Shown here: piece after piece, positions 7,202-15,948 of the stretch
Layout of the letters: every line of letters starts with the position of its first letter
Numbering within the stretch: position 1 is the first letter of the stretch
Assembly (NCBI RefSeq): GCF_005116675.2
Contig: NZ_CP050699.1
Coordinates: 2,007,001 to 2,071,000, forward strand
Reading direction: 5' to 3'
DNA length: 64,000 nt
Source: Desulfosediminicola ganghwensis
GTDB lineage: Bacteria > Desulfobacterota > Desulfobulbia > Desulfobulbales > Desulfocapsaceae
The notes under the pieces: model-generated
Databases searched by the model: none
Seen by the model: the letters and a program-made list of their open reading frames with translations, nothing else
What the model was told of the DNA's origin: nothing
Position numbers and translations under genes: made by a program

Positions 7202-8266
7202 TTAAAGCTGGCAGGTTTTTGGGAAAACGATCAGGTTGTCAACTTCGGGCTGGATTCCGATCCTTTCTCCAATCCTGTGGTCATGATGGCTGGAAACCAG
7301 TGCCTGGCATTTCTCTCCCGACGCGAGTTGCAACAGGTAGACAATGTTGGGGCCACGAAAGGATTTTTTTAAAATCGTAGCTTTAAGGCAATTATCTTCA
7401 ATATGAAGAATATCCTCAGGGCGGATCAACAGATCAACGCTGCAACCGGGTTCGCAGGGAATAGAGAAATGACCTTCAAGCGGGCCCAATGCTGTTTGAA
7501 TTTTCCCGGTTGAAGTGACTTTGCCGTCTATAAGCGTTCCTTCCCCTACAAACCTGGCCACCTCAAGGCTTGCCGGTTTGTGATAGATTGAGTGGGCATT
7601 ATCCCATTGCTGCATGGTCCCGTCAAAGAGTACCCCTATTTTATCGGCCACCGAAAACGCTTCGTGCTGGTTATGGGTGACAAGCAGTGCGGTTGTCCCA
7701 AGTTTCTTGAGGATATCACGAACTTCAACTGTTAGCCGTTCTCGAAGTAATGCATCAAGATTTGAGAATGGTTCGTCAAGCAGCAGTAATTCCGGTTGTG
7801 GTGCGAGTGCCCGGGCCAGTGCGACGCGCTGTTGCTGGCCGCCAGAGATTTCGTGAGGGTAATTGTTTGCCACCTCTTCGAGTCCGACAAGGGTGAGTAA
7901 TTCACCGACTCGTTTGTGACGTTCATTCCTTGGCATTTTGTTGATGCCGAAGCCGACATTGTCACTGACAGAGAGATGAGGAAACAGAGCATAATCCTGA
8001 AAAACCATACCGATAGAACGATTTTCCGGTGCTTCGTTTCGGGTGCTGCTGGAAACGATTGTGCTGTCAATACAGACAGTACCACTCTGGATTGACTCAA
8101 AACCGGCAATCACGCGTAAGAGTGTTGTTTTGCCGCAGCCACTTGGCCCGAGCAAGCAACCGATCTCACCTTTTTGCAATGAAAAGGAGATATTCCTGGC
8201 AACCTGCTTGTTTCCGAAAGATTTGCAGACCTGTTCCACCGACAGGAGCGGGTGATTGTTTTTCAT
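7202..8266 (-). CDS. fbpC: Ferric iron ABC transporter ATPase FbpC-like
   Basis: This 354-residue ATPase powers the importer made with the two genes before it. It has Walker A LGPSGCGKTTLL, a Q-loop VFQDYALFPHL, the ABC signature ISGGQQQRVALARAL, Walker B LLLLDEPFSNLD and the switch His in LVTHNQHEA. The C-terminal part (about 240-354) is a TOBE-like regulatory domain. The ATG at 8266 is chosen because GGAG lies nine bases before it, and it begins just two bases after the permease stop. Fe(III) as substrate is inferred from the whole operon. Confidence 0.88.
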   Translation of the reverse strand: MKNNHPLLSVEQVCKSFGNKQVARNISFSLQKGEIGCLLGPSGCGKTTLLRVIAGFESIQSGTVCIDSTIVSSSTRNEAPENRSIGMVFQDYALFPHLSVSDNVGFGINKMPRNERHKRVGELLTLVGLEEVANNYPHEISGGQQQRVALARALAPQPELLLLDEPFSNLDALLRERLTVEVRDILKKLGTTALLVTHNQHEAFSVADKIGVLFDGTMQQWDNAHSIYHKPASLEVARFVGEGTLIDGKVTSTGKIQTALGPLEGHFSIPCEPGCSVDLLIRPEDILHIEDNCLKATILKKSFRGPNIVYLLQLASGEKCQALVSSHHDHRIGERIGIQPEVDNLIVFPKTCQL

Positions 8267-8268
8267 AA

Positions 8269-9909
8269 TTACTTCTCCGATTGACGAATGAGCAGTATTA
8301 CCGGGATGATCGAGGCGAAGATCAGATAAAGTGCGGGAAGAGCCGCGCGTTCCCATTCTGCTTCACTGGTCAGTTCATATATTTTCACAGCCAGAGTGTC
8401 CCAGCCGAAAGGTCGGGTCATGAGAGTAATTGGCATCTCCTTGACCACATCGACTATAACCAGAATAAATCCGGTTAGAATTCCTTTTTTCAAGAGGGGG
8501 AGATGGACTGATGAGATAAGTTTCAATCCCCTGATGCCGTATATTGAGGCGGCCTCATCCAGGCTTGGGCTGATGGCCTGCATGGAACTGTCTATGGAGC
8601 CAAATCCAGGGGCCATAAAGCGTATCATATACGCCAGAAGCATTACCAGCAGGGTACCATGCAGGATAGGGCCTGTTTCAATGGTAAACATCACCTCCAT
8701 CAGATTTTGCAGATGATTATCCAGCCAGGCGATTGGCAGAAAAATACCCACCGCAAGCACAGTCCCGGGCAGGGCATAGCCTATGGTAGCGAACTTACAG
8801 AGTAACATGTTTCCTCTGGTTGGTGATGTCCTCTTTACATAGGAGAGCAGCAATGCCGCACTACAGGTAAGCAGAGCGGCGACTATACCAAGCAGTAGAG
8901 TTCGGCTAACCTCAGAGTTGTAATTGGGCAGACTGTTATTACCGGCAGCTTCTATAACCCATATAATCAGTTGCAGAACAGGTAGAATGAAGGCAACGGC
9001 AACGATGAAGAAGCAAAAGAGGGTTGCAGCCACAGCTCTTGCTCCGGTGAGCCTGATCCGGGTCTGGGCGCTGCCCCCTCTGGCACTGCCATGGTAGCGC
9101 ATGCGTGAGCGGTAGAGCGCTTCAACAAGTACCAGCATCATAGCGAACAGGACCAGTATTGAGGCCAGCTGTGCTGCCGCTTGAATGGAAAAGAAACCAA
9201 ACCAGGCCTTGTAGATTGCGGTGGTAAAGGTGTCGAAGTTGAAGATAGAGACGGCGCCAAAGTCAGCAAGCGTTTCCATCAGCACCAGGGCAAGTCCGCT
9301 GGCGATCCAGGGGCGAGCCATGGGCAGGGCGACTCTGAAGAAGGCGGCCCATGGGCTCAGTCCAAGGGTCCTTGCTGCTTCCATCAGCTTATTGCCCTGA
9401 CTCATAAAGGCGGAGCGGCTGAGCAGGTAGACGTATGGATAGAGGGTGAGGCTCATTACCAGTACGATAAATGGCGTTGTTCGTACTTCGATAATTGTTC
9501 GCTCAAAGCCGGGCAGCGTTCTCAGCAGGGTTTGAAAGGGGCCGGTAAAATCCATAACACCCACAAAGATAAAGGCCATGACGTAGGCGGGTATGGCCAT
9601 GGGCAGGGTGAGCGCCCAGGTAAAAAATGAACGCCCGGGAAATGAGCAGGCACCGGTGAGCCAGCCCAGTGAAACTCCGAGCAGGGTGGTGCAGACCATG
9701 ACCCCGCTGCAGAGCCAGAAGGTGTTGGTGAGCAGCGAGGCAAGGACAGTCTGGCCCAGATGGGCCCAGATCTCTTTTTCCGGATGCAGGAGTGAGGCAA
9801 AAATGACTGCGACCGGAACAGCAACAAGAGCGGCCAGAAGGCAGGCAGCAAGCTGCCAGCCGTCCGGCCGGAAGGTATGGAACGTTAAGAGGAGGTGTGG
9901 TTTTGTCAT
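8269..9909 (-). CDS. fbpB: Ferric iron ABC transporter permease FbpB-like
   Basis: This 546-residue permease is a tandem duplication with about twelve transmembrane helices. Each half has a BPD-type coupling loop with the EAA pattern: EAARTLGLSPWAAFFRVALP in the first half and DEAASIYGIRGLKLISSVHLP in the second. This double-length architecture is typical of FbpB/SfuB iron permeases. It sits between the binding-protein gene, whose stop is 11 bp upstream of this start, and the ATPase two bases downstream, so the three genes form one operon. Confidence 0.9.
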   Translation of the reverse strand: MTKPHLLLTFHTFRPDGWQLAACLLAALVAVPVAVIFASLLHPEKEIWAHLGQTVLASLLTNTFWLCSGVMVCTTLLGVSLGWLTGACSFPGRSFFTWALTLPMAIPAYVMAFIFVGVMDFTGPFQTLLRTLPGFERTIIEVRTTPFIVLVMSLTLYPYVYLLSRSAFMSQGNKLMEAARTLGLSPWAAFFRVALPMARPWIASGLALVLMETLADFGAVSIFNFDTFTTAIYKAWFGFFSIQAAAQLASILVLFAMMLVLVEALYRSRMRYHGSARGGSAQTRIRLTGARAVAATLFCFFIVAVAFILPVLQLIIWVIEAAGNNSLPNYNSEVSRTLLLGIVAALLTCSAALLLSYVKRTSPTRGNMLLCKFATIGYALPGTVLAVGIFLPIAWLDNHLQNLMEVMFTIETGPILHGTLLVMLLAYMIRFMAPGFGSIDSSMQAISPSLDEAASIYGIRGLKLISSVHLPLLKKGILTGFILVIVDVVKEMPITLMTRPFGWDTLAVKIYELTSEAEWERAALPALYLIFASIIPVILLIRQSEK

Positions 9910-9920
9910 TACGGATGCGA

Positions 9921-10925
9921 CTATTTATATTGAGCTCTATCCATCAATTTGATCGCATCTGCCTGCAATTCGCCGTAGACAGAAATGTTCAGCGGATTAC
10001 CTTTGAAGCTGCCCCAGCTCTGAACCAGCGGTTCAAGGGCGACAGAATCATTAACAGGATATTCCATGTTCAGGCCGGCAAAATCGGCCTGGGCTTCAGG
10101 GCCGGAAAGCCATTCGAGCAGCTTGATTGCCTCGCCCTTGTTTTTGGCATGGGCGGTGAGGCCAGCGCCACTCACATTCATGTGAACGCCATCTGTTTTC
10201 TGGTTTGGCCAGAATATCGCCAGCGGAAGTTCAGGTTTCTGCTTCATCAGGCGACCGAGGTAATAGGTGTTTACAATTGTCGCGTCACCGATGCCTGCCG
10301 CAACGGCTTCAAGCGCTTTGGTATCGTTGGAAAAAGGTGCAGTAGCCAGGTTGCTTACCCAACCCTCGACAATGGTCTCAGCTTTCTCTTCACCATGGCT
10401 TGCGATAAGGGAGGCTACCAGGGACTGGTTGTAAACTTTTTTCGAGGTACGCAACACCAACCTGCCTTTCCAGTTTTCGTCGGCGAGCCCTTCATAACTT
10501 TGGAGTTTATCGGCAACATCTGCGTTTGTGTTGTAGACGATGGTTCTGGCACGTACGGACAGTCCGAACCATCTGTTTTCAGGATCGCGCAGATTGGCAG
10601 GAACATTACTGTTTAACTCTTCAGACTCCAGAGGCTGGAGTACACCAGAATCTGCAGCCTGCCAGAGGTTGCCGGCATCTACTGTGAGGTAGATATCAGC
10701 AGGCGTTCGCGTCCCTTCGGCTTTAAGCTTTTCCAGCAGAACACCAGCGTCGTCGGTGATATATTTCACCTTTACCCCGGTCTTTTCCGTGTACTTTTCA
10801 AAAATTGGTTTGATCAGGTGTTCATTGCGGGCGGAGTAGACAACGATTTCATCCTGGGCAAGTGCGTTGGCTGCAGGAAGAACCATGCTCATTGCCAAAC
10901 CTGCGAGAAGTGCTTTGATTTTCAT
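9921..10925 (-). CDS. fbpA: Periplasmic ferric iron-binding protein (FbpA/FutA type)
   Basis: This 334-residue solute-binding protein begins with a signal peptide (KIKALLAGLAMSMVLPAANALAQ) that directs it to the periplasm. The mature start DEIVVYSARNEHLIKPIFEKY is the family pattern of Fe(III)-binding proteins of the transferrin-like class. Tyr pairs that usually coordinate iron are visible in NTYYLGRL, and a nearby VYNTNAD segment fits too. AGAGGAT lies six bases before the ATG. The leader (10926-11060) contains the inverted repeat TGTCATTGACA at 11032-11042 on the minus strand, overlapping a possible TTGACA -35 element; no classical Fur box was recognised. Confidence 0.9.
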   Translation of the reverse strand: MKIKALLAGLAMSMVLPAANALAQDEIVVYSARNEHLIKPIFEKYTEKTGVKVKYITDDAGVLLEKLKAEGTRTPADIYLTVDAGNLWQAADSGVLQPLESEELNSNVPANLRDPENRWFGLSVRARTIVYNTNADVADKLQSYEGLADENWKGRLVLRTSKKVYNQSLVASLIASHGEEKAETIVEGWVSNLATAPFSNDTKALEAVAAGIGDATIVNTYYLGRLMKQKPELPLAIFWPNQKTDGVHMNVSGAGLTAHAKNKGEAIKLLEWLSGPEAQADFAGLNMEYPVNDSVALEPLVQSWGSFKGNPLNISVYGELQADAIKLMDRAQYK

Positions 10926-11133
10926 CTGTAATCCTCTTTGGTAGAAAAATGTACAATATGTTAGAGATAGTCAATTAGCCTCTTAGGCTTACATGTTAAA
11001 TTTCGGGGAGACTAAAATATTAAGTATGACCTGTCAATGACAATTTTAAGGGGTACCTAAAAACATATGTGAGAAAGGTGGTCACATTTGTTCGTTATTG
11101 TAGGCATTCCGAATTGTTACAGGTTGTTCTTTT

Positions 11134-11544
11134 TTAGTTACGATTTTTGTCTGGAGGTGGGAGCTGGCCATCTTTTTTGAGCAGCCAGATGCAGATCGGT
11201 ATCAGGGCGAGTTCCATGAAAATATAGAGCACAAACAGTGGTGAGGGGGGGCCATCGATAACTACGCTCAGTATCCTGCCGGCGACGAGTCCCCCACAGA
11301 ATATTGCCAGAATGACGATCCCGATATCACGGTATCTATCAGAAAAAGCAGCATAGAGCCAAAATAGCCCGAGTGCGATGTAGAGCATCATTACCGCTCG
11401 TAAAATATGGGTTTGATCTATACTGGCAGGTTCTGAAGCTGTAGAGAAAGTAGTCAGAAACCAGCTGGGTGAGATGCCGTAGAGCATACCGATGATAAGG
11501 ATGGTACCAAAAGCCAGAATAAGCAGGGCCTTCTTTAATTGCAT
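11134..11544 (-). CDS. DUF4345-like small membrane protein
   Basis: This 136-residue protein has four predicted transmembrane helices, with the pattern ILRAVMMLYIALGLFWLYAAF and CGGLVAGRILSVVIDGPPSPLF that characterises DUF4345 proteins. No function is established. I chose the ATG at 11544 because GAGGAA lies just before it; the longer frame to 11583 would add a non-conserved segment. It stands alone between the iron operon, same strand, and the aldolase gene, opposite strand. Confidence 0.7.
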   Translation of the reverse strand: MQLKKALLILAFGTILIIGMLYGISPSWFLTTFSTASEPASIDQTHILRAVMMLYIALGLFWLYAAFSDRYRDIGIVILAIFCGGLVAGRILSVVIDGPPSPLFVLYIFMELALIPICIWLLKKDGQLPPPDKNRN

Positions 11545-11798
11545 GTGTTCCTCATAGGGGAGAGCGAGGGGGGAGCCAGGCAATCCTTTTTGATTTCAAA
11601 CTTATTATATGCGAGTTCAAATCATTTGCCAAAAAGCCGAACAGAGGCTGGTGTGTTGGGCCTGCTGTTGGCTGCTTGGATGAAGAATGGTGTTGACTAT
11701 TGGGCTGATTTACCAATAATGTGCTGCTCGTTTGTGATGAATTTGTATATCGAGCAAGAGAAGGGAAAGAGTAACAGACACGAGCAAGGACAGATTCA

Positions 11799-12827
11799 AT
11801 GTACAGTTTTAAAAATGATTACAGTGAAGGCGCCCACCCGGAAATTCTCCAAGCTCTGGTCGAGAGCAATCTCAGCCAGGAGGAAGGATATGGGTTGGAC
11901 TGCCATACAGAGCGGGCGATTGCGCTGTTGAGGAATCAGGTAGCGGATGAAAACGCTGATATTCATCTGCTCTCAGGTGGCACCCAGACGAACCTGATCG
12001 CTATCAGCTCATTTCTTCGACCGCATGAGGCGTGTATCTGCGCCAGATCGGGACACATCGCCACCCACGAAACGGGGGCCATTGAGGCGACCGGGCATAA
12101 GCTGCTGGCGGTAGACGCACCGAATGGCAAGCTGACCAGACAGATGATCGAGCCGGTACTTTTTGAACACCACTTTGAGCATATGGTGAAACCGCGGCTG
12201 GTCTATATCTCTAATCCTACTGAGATTGGCACAATTTACTCAAAAAAAGAACTGGCCGAACTGCAGCGTTTCTGTCTGGAAAATGAACTGCTGCTCTATG
12301 TGGATGGTGCCCGTCTGGGTACGGCTCTGGTGGCTGATGGTGGCCTTACCATGGCTGATATGTATCAGTTGACGGACGCCTTTTTTGTAGGTGGCACCAA
12401 GACAGGTGCTTTGCTTGGCGAAGCGCTTGTTGTGCGCAATCCTGATCTTCGCCGCGACCTCCGCTACCTGATCAAGCAACGTGGCGGTTTGCTTGCCAAA
12501 GGCCGGTTGCTTGGCGTCCAGTTTGAGGAGCTGTTTAAAGATAATCTTTACTTTGAACTATCGGCCCACGCCAATGAGATGGCGCAGCTTATGGTACGGG
12601 AGTTGTCTCAGGCTGGTTGCAGGTTCTGGATCGAATCTCCAACCAACCAGATCTTTCCTATTTTCGAGAATAAGGTAATCGACCAGTTGTCCGGGGATTT
12701 TGAGTTTTATGTCTGGGCCAGGATAGATGAGGCAAGTTCTGCAGTGCGCCTGGTGACTTCATGGGCAACTCCGAGGGAAGCTGTCGTCAAATTTATTGAG
12801 GCGTACAGAGAGGCAGTGGCGAATTGA
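11799..12827 (+). CDS. Low-specificity threonine aldolase-like PLP enzyme
   Basis: This 342-residue enzyme belongs to the beta-eliminating lyase/aldolase class (fold type I PLP). The cofactor Lys is in DAFFVGGTKTGALLGEAL, the Asp that contacts the pyridine nitrogen is in LLYVDGARLGTAL, and an SGGTQTNLIAISSF segment binds the phosphate. It should cleave L-threonine or allo-threonine to glycine and acetaldehyde. The start KNDYSEGAHPEIL is that of a shorter LtaE branch rather than the DLRSDT form. AAGGAC precedes the ATG. A seven-base inverted repeat (AAGGTTA/TAACCTT) follows the stop but lacks a U-tract. Confidence 0.83.
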   Translation: MYSFKNDYSEGAHPEILQALVESNLSQEEGYGLDCHTERAIALLRNQVADENADIHLLSGGTQTNLIAISSFLRPHEACICARSGHIATHETGAIEATGHKLLAVDAPNGKLTRQMIEPVLFEHHFEHMVKPRLVYISNPTEIGTIYSKKELAELQRFCLENELLLYVDGARLGTALVADGGLTMADMYQLTDAFFVGGTKTGALLGEALVVRNPDLRRDLRYLIKQRGGLLAKGRLLGVQFEELFKDNLYFELSAHANEMAQLMVRELSQAGCRFWIESPTNQIFPIFENKVIDQLSGDFEFYVWARIDEASSAVRLVTSWATPREAVVKFIEAYREAVAN

Positions 12828-12904
12828 GGAAGTATGTTATTCAAAGGTTATGCCATGATGGGGTAACCTTCACACTCTACTGATTGCTTTATCTGGCCCG
12901 ATTC

Positions 12905-12933
12905 TTGACATCAAGACCCTCCCAAATTAGTTT
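12905..12933 (+). promoter_or_regulatory. Candidate promoter of the first marR gene
   Basis: TTGACA at 12905-12910 is followed after 17 bases by TAGTTT (12928-12933), inside a very AT-rich run (TTTAATATTTAATTATTA) that could hold a MarR site. It lies about 25-55 bp before the gene. Confidence 0.45.
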
Positions 12934-12959
12934 AATATTTAATTATTACTTTTGGGGGG

Positions 12960-13415
12960 ATGATGAAACACAGGGTGAAAGGTAAAAAAGCAGATCTGCA
13001 GACACTAAGCACCTATGTGAAACTGGCCAGAGCCTCGGACACGGTTACCGCCGTCACACACAAACATCTTGCCAGGGAAAATCTTACTATATCGCAGTTT
13101 GGCGTGCTGGAAGCTTTGTACCACCTGGGATCAATGTGCCAGAAAGATGTGGCTCGAAAAATCCTGAAGACCACGGCCAATATTACCACTGTTATCGATA
13201 ATCTGGAAAAACGCGGCTTGGTTGAGAGGGTGCGTAGCACCGAGGATCGCAGATATATCAGCCTGCACATCACTCCCGACGGTGCAGAGTTGGTTGAGAG
13301 GATCTTCCCTGTTCACTTGCGGGGAATCGTCGAGAGTTTCAGGGTATTGACAGCAGAGGAGCAGGCCCAGCTGGCAGAACTTTGCAAAAAACTCGGTCTG
13401 GCGCAAAAGGTGTAA
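12960..13415 (+). CDS. MarR family transcriptional regulator
   Basis: This 151-residue winged-helix protein has the MarR order: a dimerisation helix, then LTISQFGVLEALYHLG, a recognition region DVARKILKTTANITTVIDNLEKRGLVER, the wing RSTEDRRYISLHITPDG with the family D-R motif, and a C-terminal helix. It should repress a nearby gene or its own promoter in response to a small phenolic or oxidative signal. GGGGGG lies just before the start, and ATGATG offers two possible start codons. No clear target gene is adjacent, since the next gene is on the other strand and 190 bp away. Confidence 0.88.
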   Translation: MMKHRVKGKKADLQTLSTYVKLARASDTVTAVTHKHLARENLTISQFGVLEALYHLGSMCQKDVARKILKTTANITTVIDNLEKRGLVERVRSTEDRRYISLHITPDGAELVERIFPVHLRGIVESFRVLTAEEQAQLAELCKKLGLAQKV

Positions 13416-13607
13416 ATCTTCTGTTGCGCTACGGTTCAATGGGATACGGTTGAAATCTTTTCTGGCAAGATAACGTTGTTGCGTTAAAATATTCGGCCTG
13501 GGCCTCGCTGTGTGGCTAAGAGTGCCCCGGCACTGAAGAGAGTAAGGCAGTGAACACATTTCCTTTTCAATTACCGCTCCAGCCAGCGTCATCAGGGCGG
13601 GCCGAGA

Positions 13608-14072
13608 TCAGGTAACCTCAACCTTTACCCCACCGGTGATCTGCTGCAGATAATCGGGGCTCAGGGGCACGCCGGTGGCATTAGTGCCAGCCGCAGGATA
13701 GACAGTTTCATACTTGTCGAGCGATATGTCCAGCAGGATCTCCAGCTCAGCTTCTGCCAGCCCGAACGGGCACACTCCGCCGGGTAGAAATCCCGTAACA
13801 TCATTTGTTTCATCGGCAGTTGCCATCCTGTGTTTGGCGCCGGTTGCCCGCTTGAGTGCTCCGCTGTTAATCTTCTTGTCGCCAGCAGCCACGACCAGCC
13901 TGAAGGTGTTATCTTTCCCTTTGAAAAGGATCGATTTCGCAATCTGGCCAACGGGAACTCCTATCCGTTGGGCAGCCATTTCTGCGGTGGGTGTTGAACC
14001 GGGTTCGAATTCGAGTGCGGCAAGATTATGGTTCTCAAGAAATGCACGTACTTTATCTGGGATATTACTCAT
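13608..14072 (-). CDS. YbaK/EbsC family aminoacyl-tRNA deacylase
   Basis: This 154-residue protein has the YbaK/ProX editing fold: an N-terminal segment with TAEMAAQRIGVPVGQIAKSILFK containing the catalytic Lys region, then RLVVAAGDKKINSGALKRATG, and GFLPGGVCPFGLAEAELEIL with the conserved GG and PFG. Members remove mischarged amino acids, such as Cys or Ala, from tRNA. The C-terminal LSPDYLQQITGGVKVEVT closes the domain. It is a stand-alone gene; the flanking genes are transcribed differently. Confidence 0.87.
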   Translation of the reverse strand: MSNIPDKVRAFLENHNLAALEFEPGSTPTAEMAAQRIGVPVGQIAKSILFKGKDNTFRLVVAAGDKKINSGALKRATGAKHRMATADETNDVTGFLPGGVCPFGLAEAELEILLDISLDKYETVYPAAGTNATGVPLSPDYLQQITGGVKVEVT

Positions 14073-14304
14073 CGCTACTTTTCGTCCTGTGTCAGTTTGC
14101 AGGTAATAATATGAATAATCAAAACTTTAGAGTTTTCAGAGAAGCCCCGGGTCGGCAAGAGAGAAGAGTCTTTGGTCTGAAAGATACTGTTTCTCCCAGG
14201 CTGTGAGGGCGGCGCTGGCTACGACATTATCTCATTATCGTTTCTAAACGTCACTAAGCAGAACCAGAGAGGATGCTGGTTCTGTCCCCTCTGGTTGCAA
14301 CCAA

Positions 14305-15024
14305 TTATTTCACCTTGCTGAGGTGAGCCTTCTGGTTTTCAAGATAGCTGTCGGTAAAGATATAGAAAATCAGAATTGTGGTGACAAAGTTAATGATCAG
14401 CTCAATTGCTTTGGTAATAAATTCTGAAGCCTTGTCGGGTGACACACCGGGCTCGAGAGGCTGGAAAAACATGATCTGAAAGAAGCCTGAGACGATAAAT
14501 GAGAGCATCATCACTATCACAATTTTGTGAACATAGCCTGTGGTATAGCGAAAGCTGGTTGCGATTGCCCCAAGAGTACTTTTGCCATCCAGTACAATGA
14601 GGTAGTCGGCAAATGTTGCCTTAATGGCAATATAGAAGAAGATGAAGGTGCTAAATGACAGGGCAAAGGCGTTTTGCGAAGAAAACTGTTCTCCGGCAAA
14701 AAGCCACGGCATCAAGGGAATAGACAGCAGGAGGTAGAGAAGCAGTATGGCCGGGGTGTACGCTACTCCGGCCAGTAATGCCTGTTGAACCGAGGTTGGC
14801 TGATTATAGCTTCGCGCTGAGATATAGCGGATCAGCGAGGCAGAAATAAAAGCATTGGCCAGAACCTCGGCAAAAAATACCATTAAGGCTCCTGCGGTGC
14901 CGGGCAGCATTGAAGATAAGGTGATCAGAGCTGCGAAGATAAGCGCTGGTGGCAGCACCAGTTGTACGAGATCGGAAATGTTCTCGCTTATAAACGTAAA
15001 AGATTTTTGAAATATGTCTTTCAT
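14305..15024 (-). CDS. Integral membrane protein of unknown function
   Basis: This 239-residue protein has about six hydrophobic segments, starting near residue 20 and ending with IELIINFVTTILIFYIFTDS. The arrangement, with a short amphipathic N-terminus and GAIATSFRYTTGYVHKIVIV before the last pair, resembles the YciC/UPF0259-type stress proteins, but the match is too loose to name. A hairpin with AACCAGAG/CTCTGGTT arms lies near 14267-14295 just beyond its stop. It runs alone, upstream of fmdE on the other strand. Confidence 0.6.
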   Translation of the reverse strand: MKDIFQKSFTFISENISDLVQLVLPPALIFAALITLSSMLPGTAGALMVFFAEVLANAFISASLIRYISARSYNQPTSVQQALLAGVAYTPAILLLYLLLSIPLMPWLFAGEQFSSQNAFALSFSTFIFFYIAIKATFADYLIVLDGKSTLGAIATSFRYTTGYVHKIVIVMMLSFIVSGFFQIMFFQPLEPGVSPDKASEFITKAIELIINFVTTILIFYIFTDSYLENQKAHLSKVK

Positions 15025-15208
15025 GGAATACCGGTTAAAGTCTTGGAGTTAATGTTTCTGGTTGATGGAATATACAGTTATTTGCAGGGACTTCAAACTG
15101 TAACCAGGAAATATTGGCTGCAGTTGAAGGTTTACTCAAAAAACTTCGGCCCTGAAGCTACCTTACGGTATGAAAAATCGGGGCGAATAATCAGGAGGCA
15201 TCGGTATT

Positions 15209-15835
15209 ATGACTATTTTTTCCAAAGAAACCATAGAGGGCCTGATAGCTTTTCATGGCCATTCCTGCCCAGGTTTGGCAATCGGCATTCGGGCAGCGGA
15301 ATATGCCAAAAGAGAATTGCCCAAGGCGGACTCTGCTTCGCTCATCTGTGTTACAGAAACGGATATGTGCGGTGTCGACGCCATCCAGTTTTTATGTGGC
15401 TGCACTTTTGGCAAGGGCAACCTGATCCATCGGGATTATGGAAAAATGGCCTTTACATTCTATGATCGTGAGCAGGGCACGGGCTTTCGTATCGTTTTAA
15501 CTGGTGGTGTGGCCAGCAGCAAGGATAGCCGAAAGAGCGGGAAAGGAAATGTCAGTGAGCTGATGGCAAAAGATAAAGAGGGTACCATTACTGCCGAGGA
15601 AAAAGAGCTTTTAAGCGAGATGCGAGAGATGTCACGGAAGCAGCTGATGGAAGCACCGCTGGATGACCTTTTTACTAAAACAGAGTTGAATGTTCCTCCG
15701 CCGAGCCCTGCCAGGGTGCTTGCAGGACTGGTTTGTGAATCCTGCGGGGAAAAGACCATGGAGTCTCGTACCCGACGTTTTGGTGGGCAAACATTGTGTA
15801 TTCCGTGTTTTGATAAAGTTGAGCAAAAAGTGTGA
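15209..15835 (+). CDS. FmdE family protein with C-terminal zinc ribbon
   Basis: This 208-residue protein has the FmdE core: FHGHSCPGLAIGIRAAEYAKREL at 15-37, then CVTETDMCGVDAIQFLCGCTFGKGNL, and a C-terminal Cys cluster CESCGEKTMESRTRRFGGQTLCIPC that should bind zinc. FmdE was first described with the formylmethanofuran dehydrogenase operon of methanogens, where its function is unclear. Here no such dehydrogenase is present, and it is a solitary gene, as in many sulfate reducers. AGGAGG lies nine bases before the ATG. A bidirectional hairpin terminator follows at 15909. Confidence 0.85.
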   Translation: MTIFSKETIEGLIAFHGHSCPGLAIGIRAAEYAKRELPKADSASLICVTETDMCGVDAIQFLCGCTFGKGNLIHRDYGKMAFTFYDREQGTGFRIVLTGGVASSKDSRKSGKGNVSELMAKDKEGTITAEEKELLSEMREMSRKQLMEAPLDDLFTKTELNVPPPSPARVLAGLVCESCGEKTMESRTRRFGGQTLCIPCFDKVEQKV

Positions 15836-15908
15836 GGGAAGAATTGCCGGAAGTTGAAATGGTTATGATGGGTGCCGGCTCAAACGCCGCCCTTGAGACA
15901 AGATTTCC

Positions 15909-15937
15909 CATGAGCATTGTGCTGTACAATGCTCATG
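15909..15937. terminator. Bidirectional terminator between fmdE-like and clc genes
   Basis: CATGAGCATTGT (15909-15920), loop GCTGT, ACAATGCTCATG (15926-15937): a perfect 12-bp stem between the convergent stop codons. U-rich tracts are weak on both sides. Confidence 0.65.
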
Positions 15938-15948
15938 AGAAATTCGGG

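Noticed and set aside
11032-11042. Fur box before the iron ABC operon
   Set aside because: Only an 11-bp inverted repeat TGTCATTGACA is present; it does not match the 19-bp Fur pattern.
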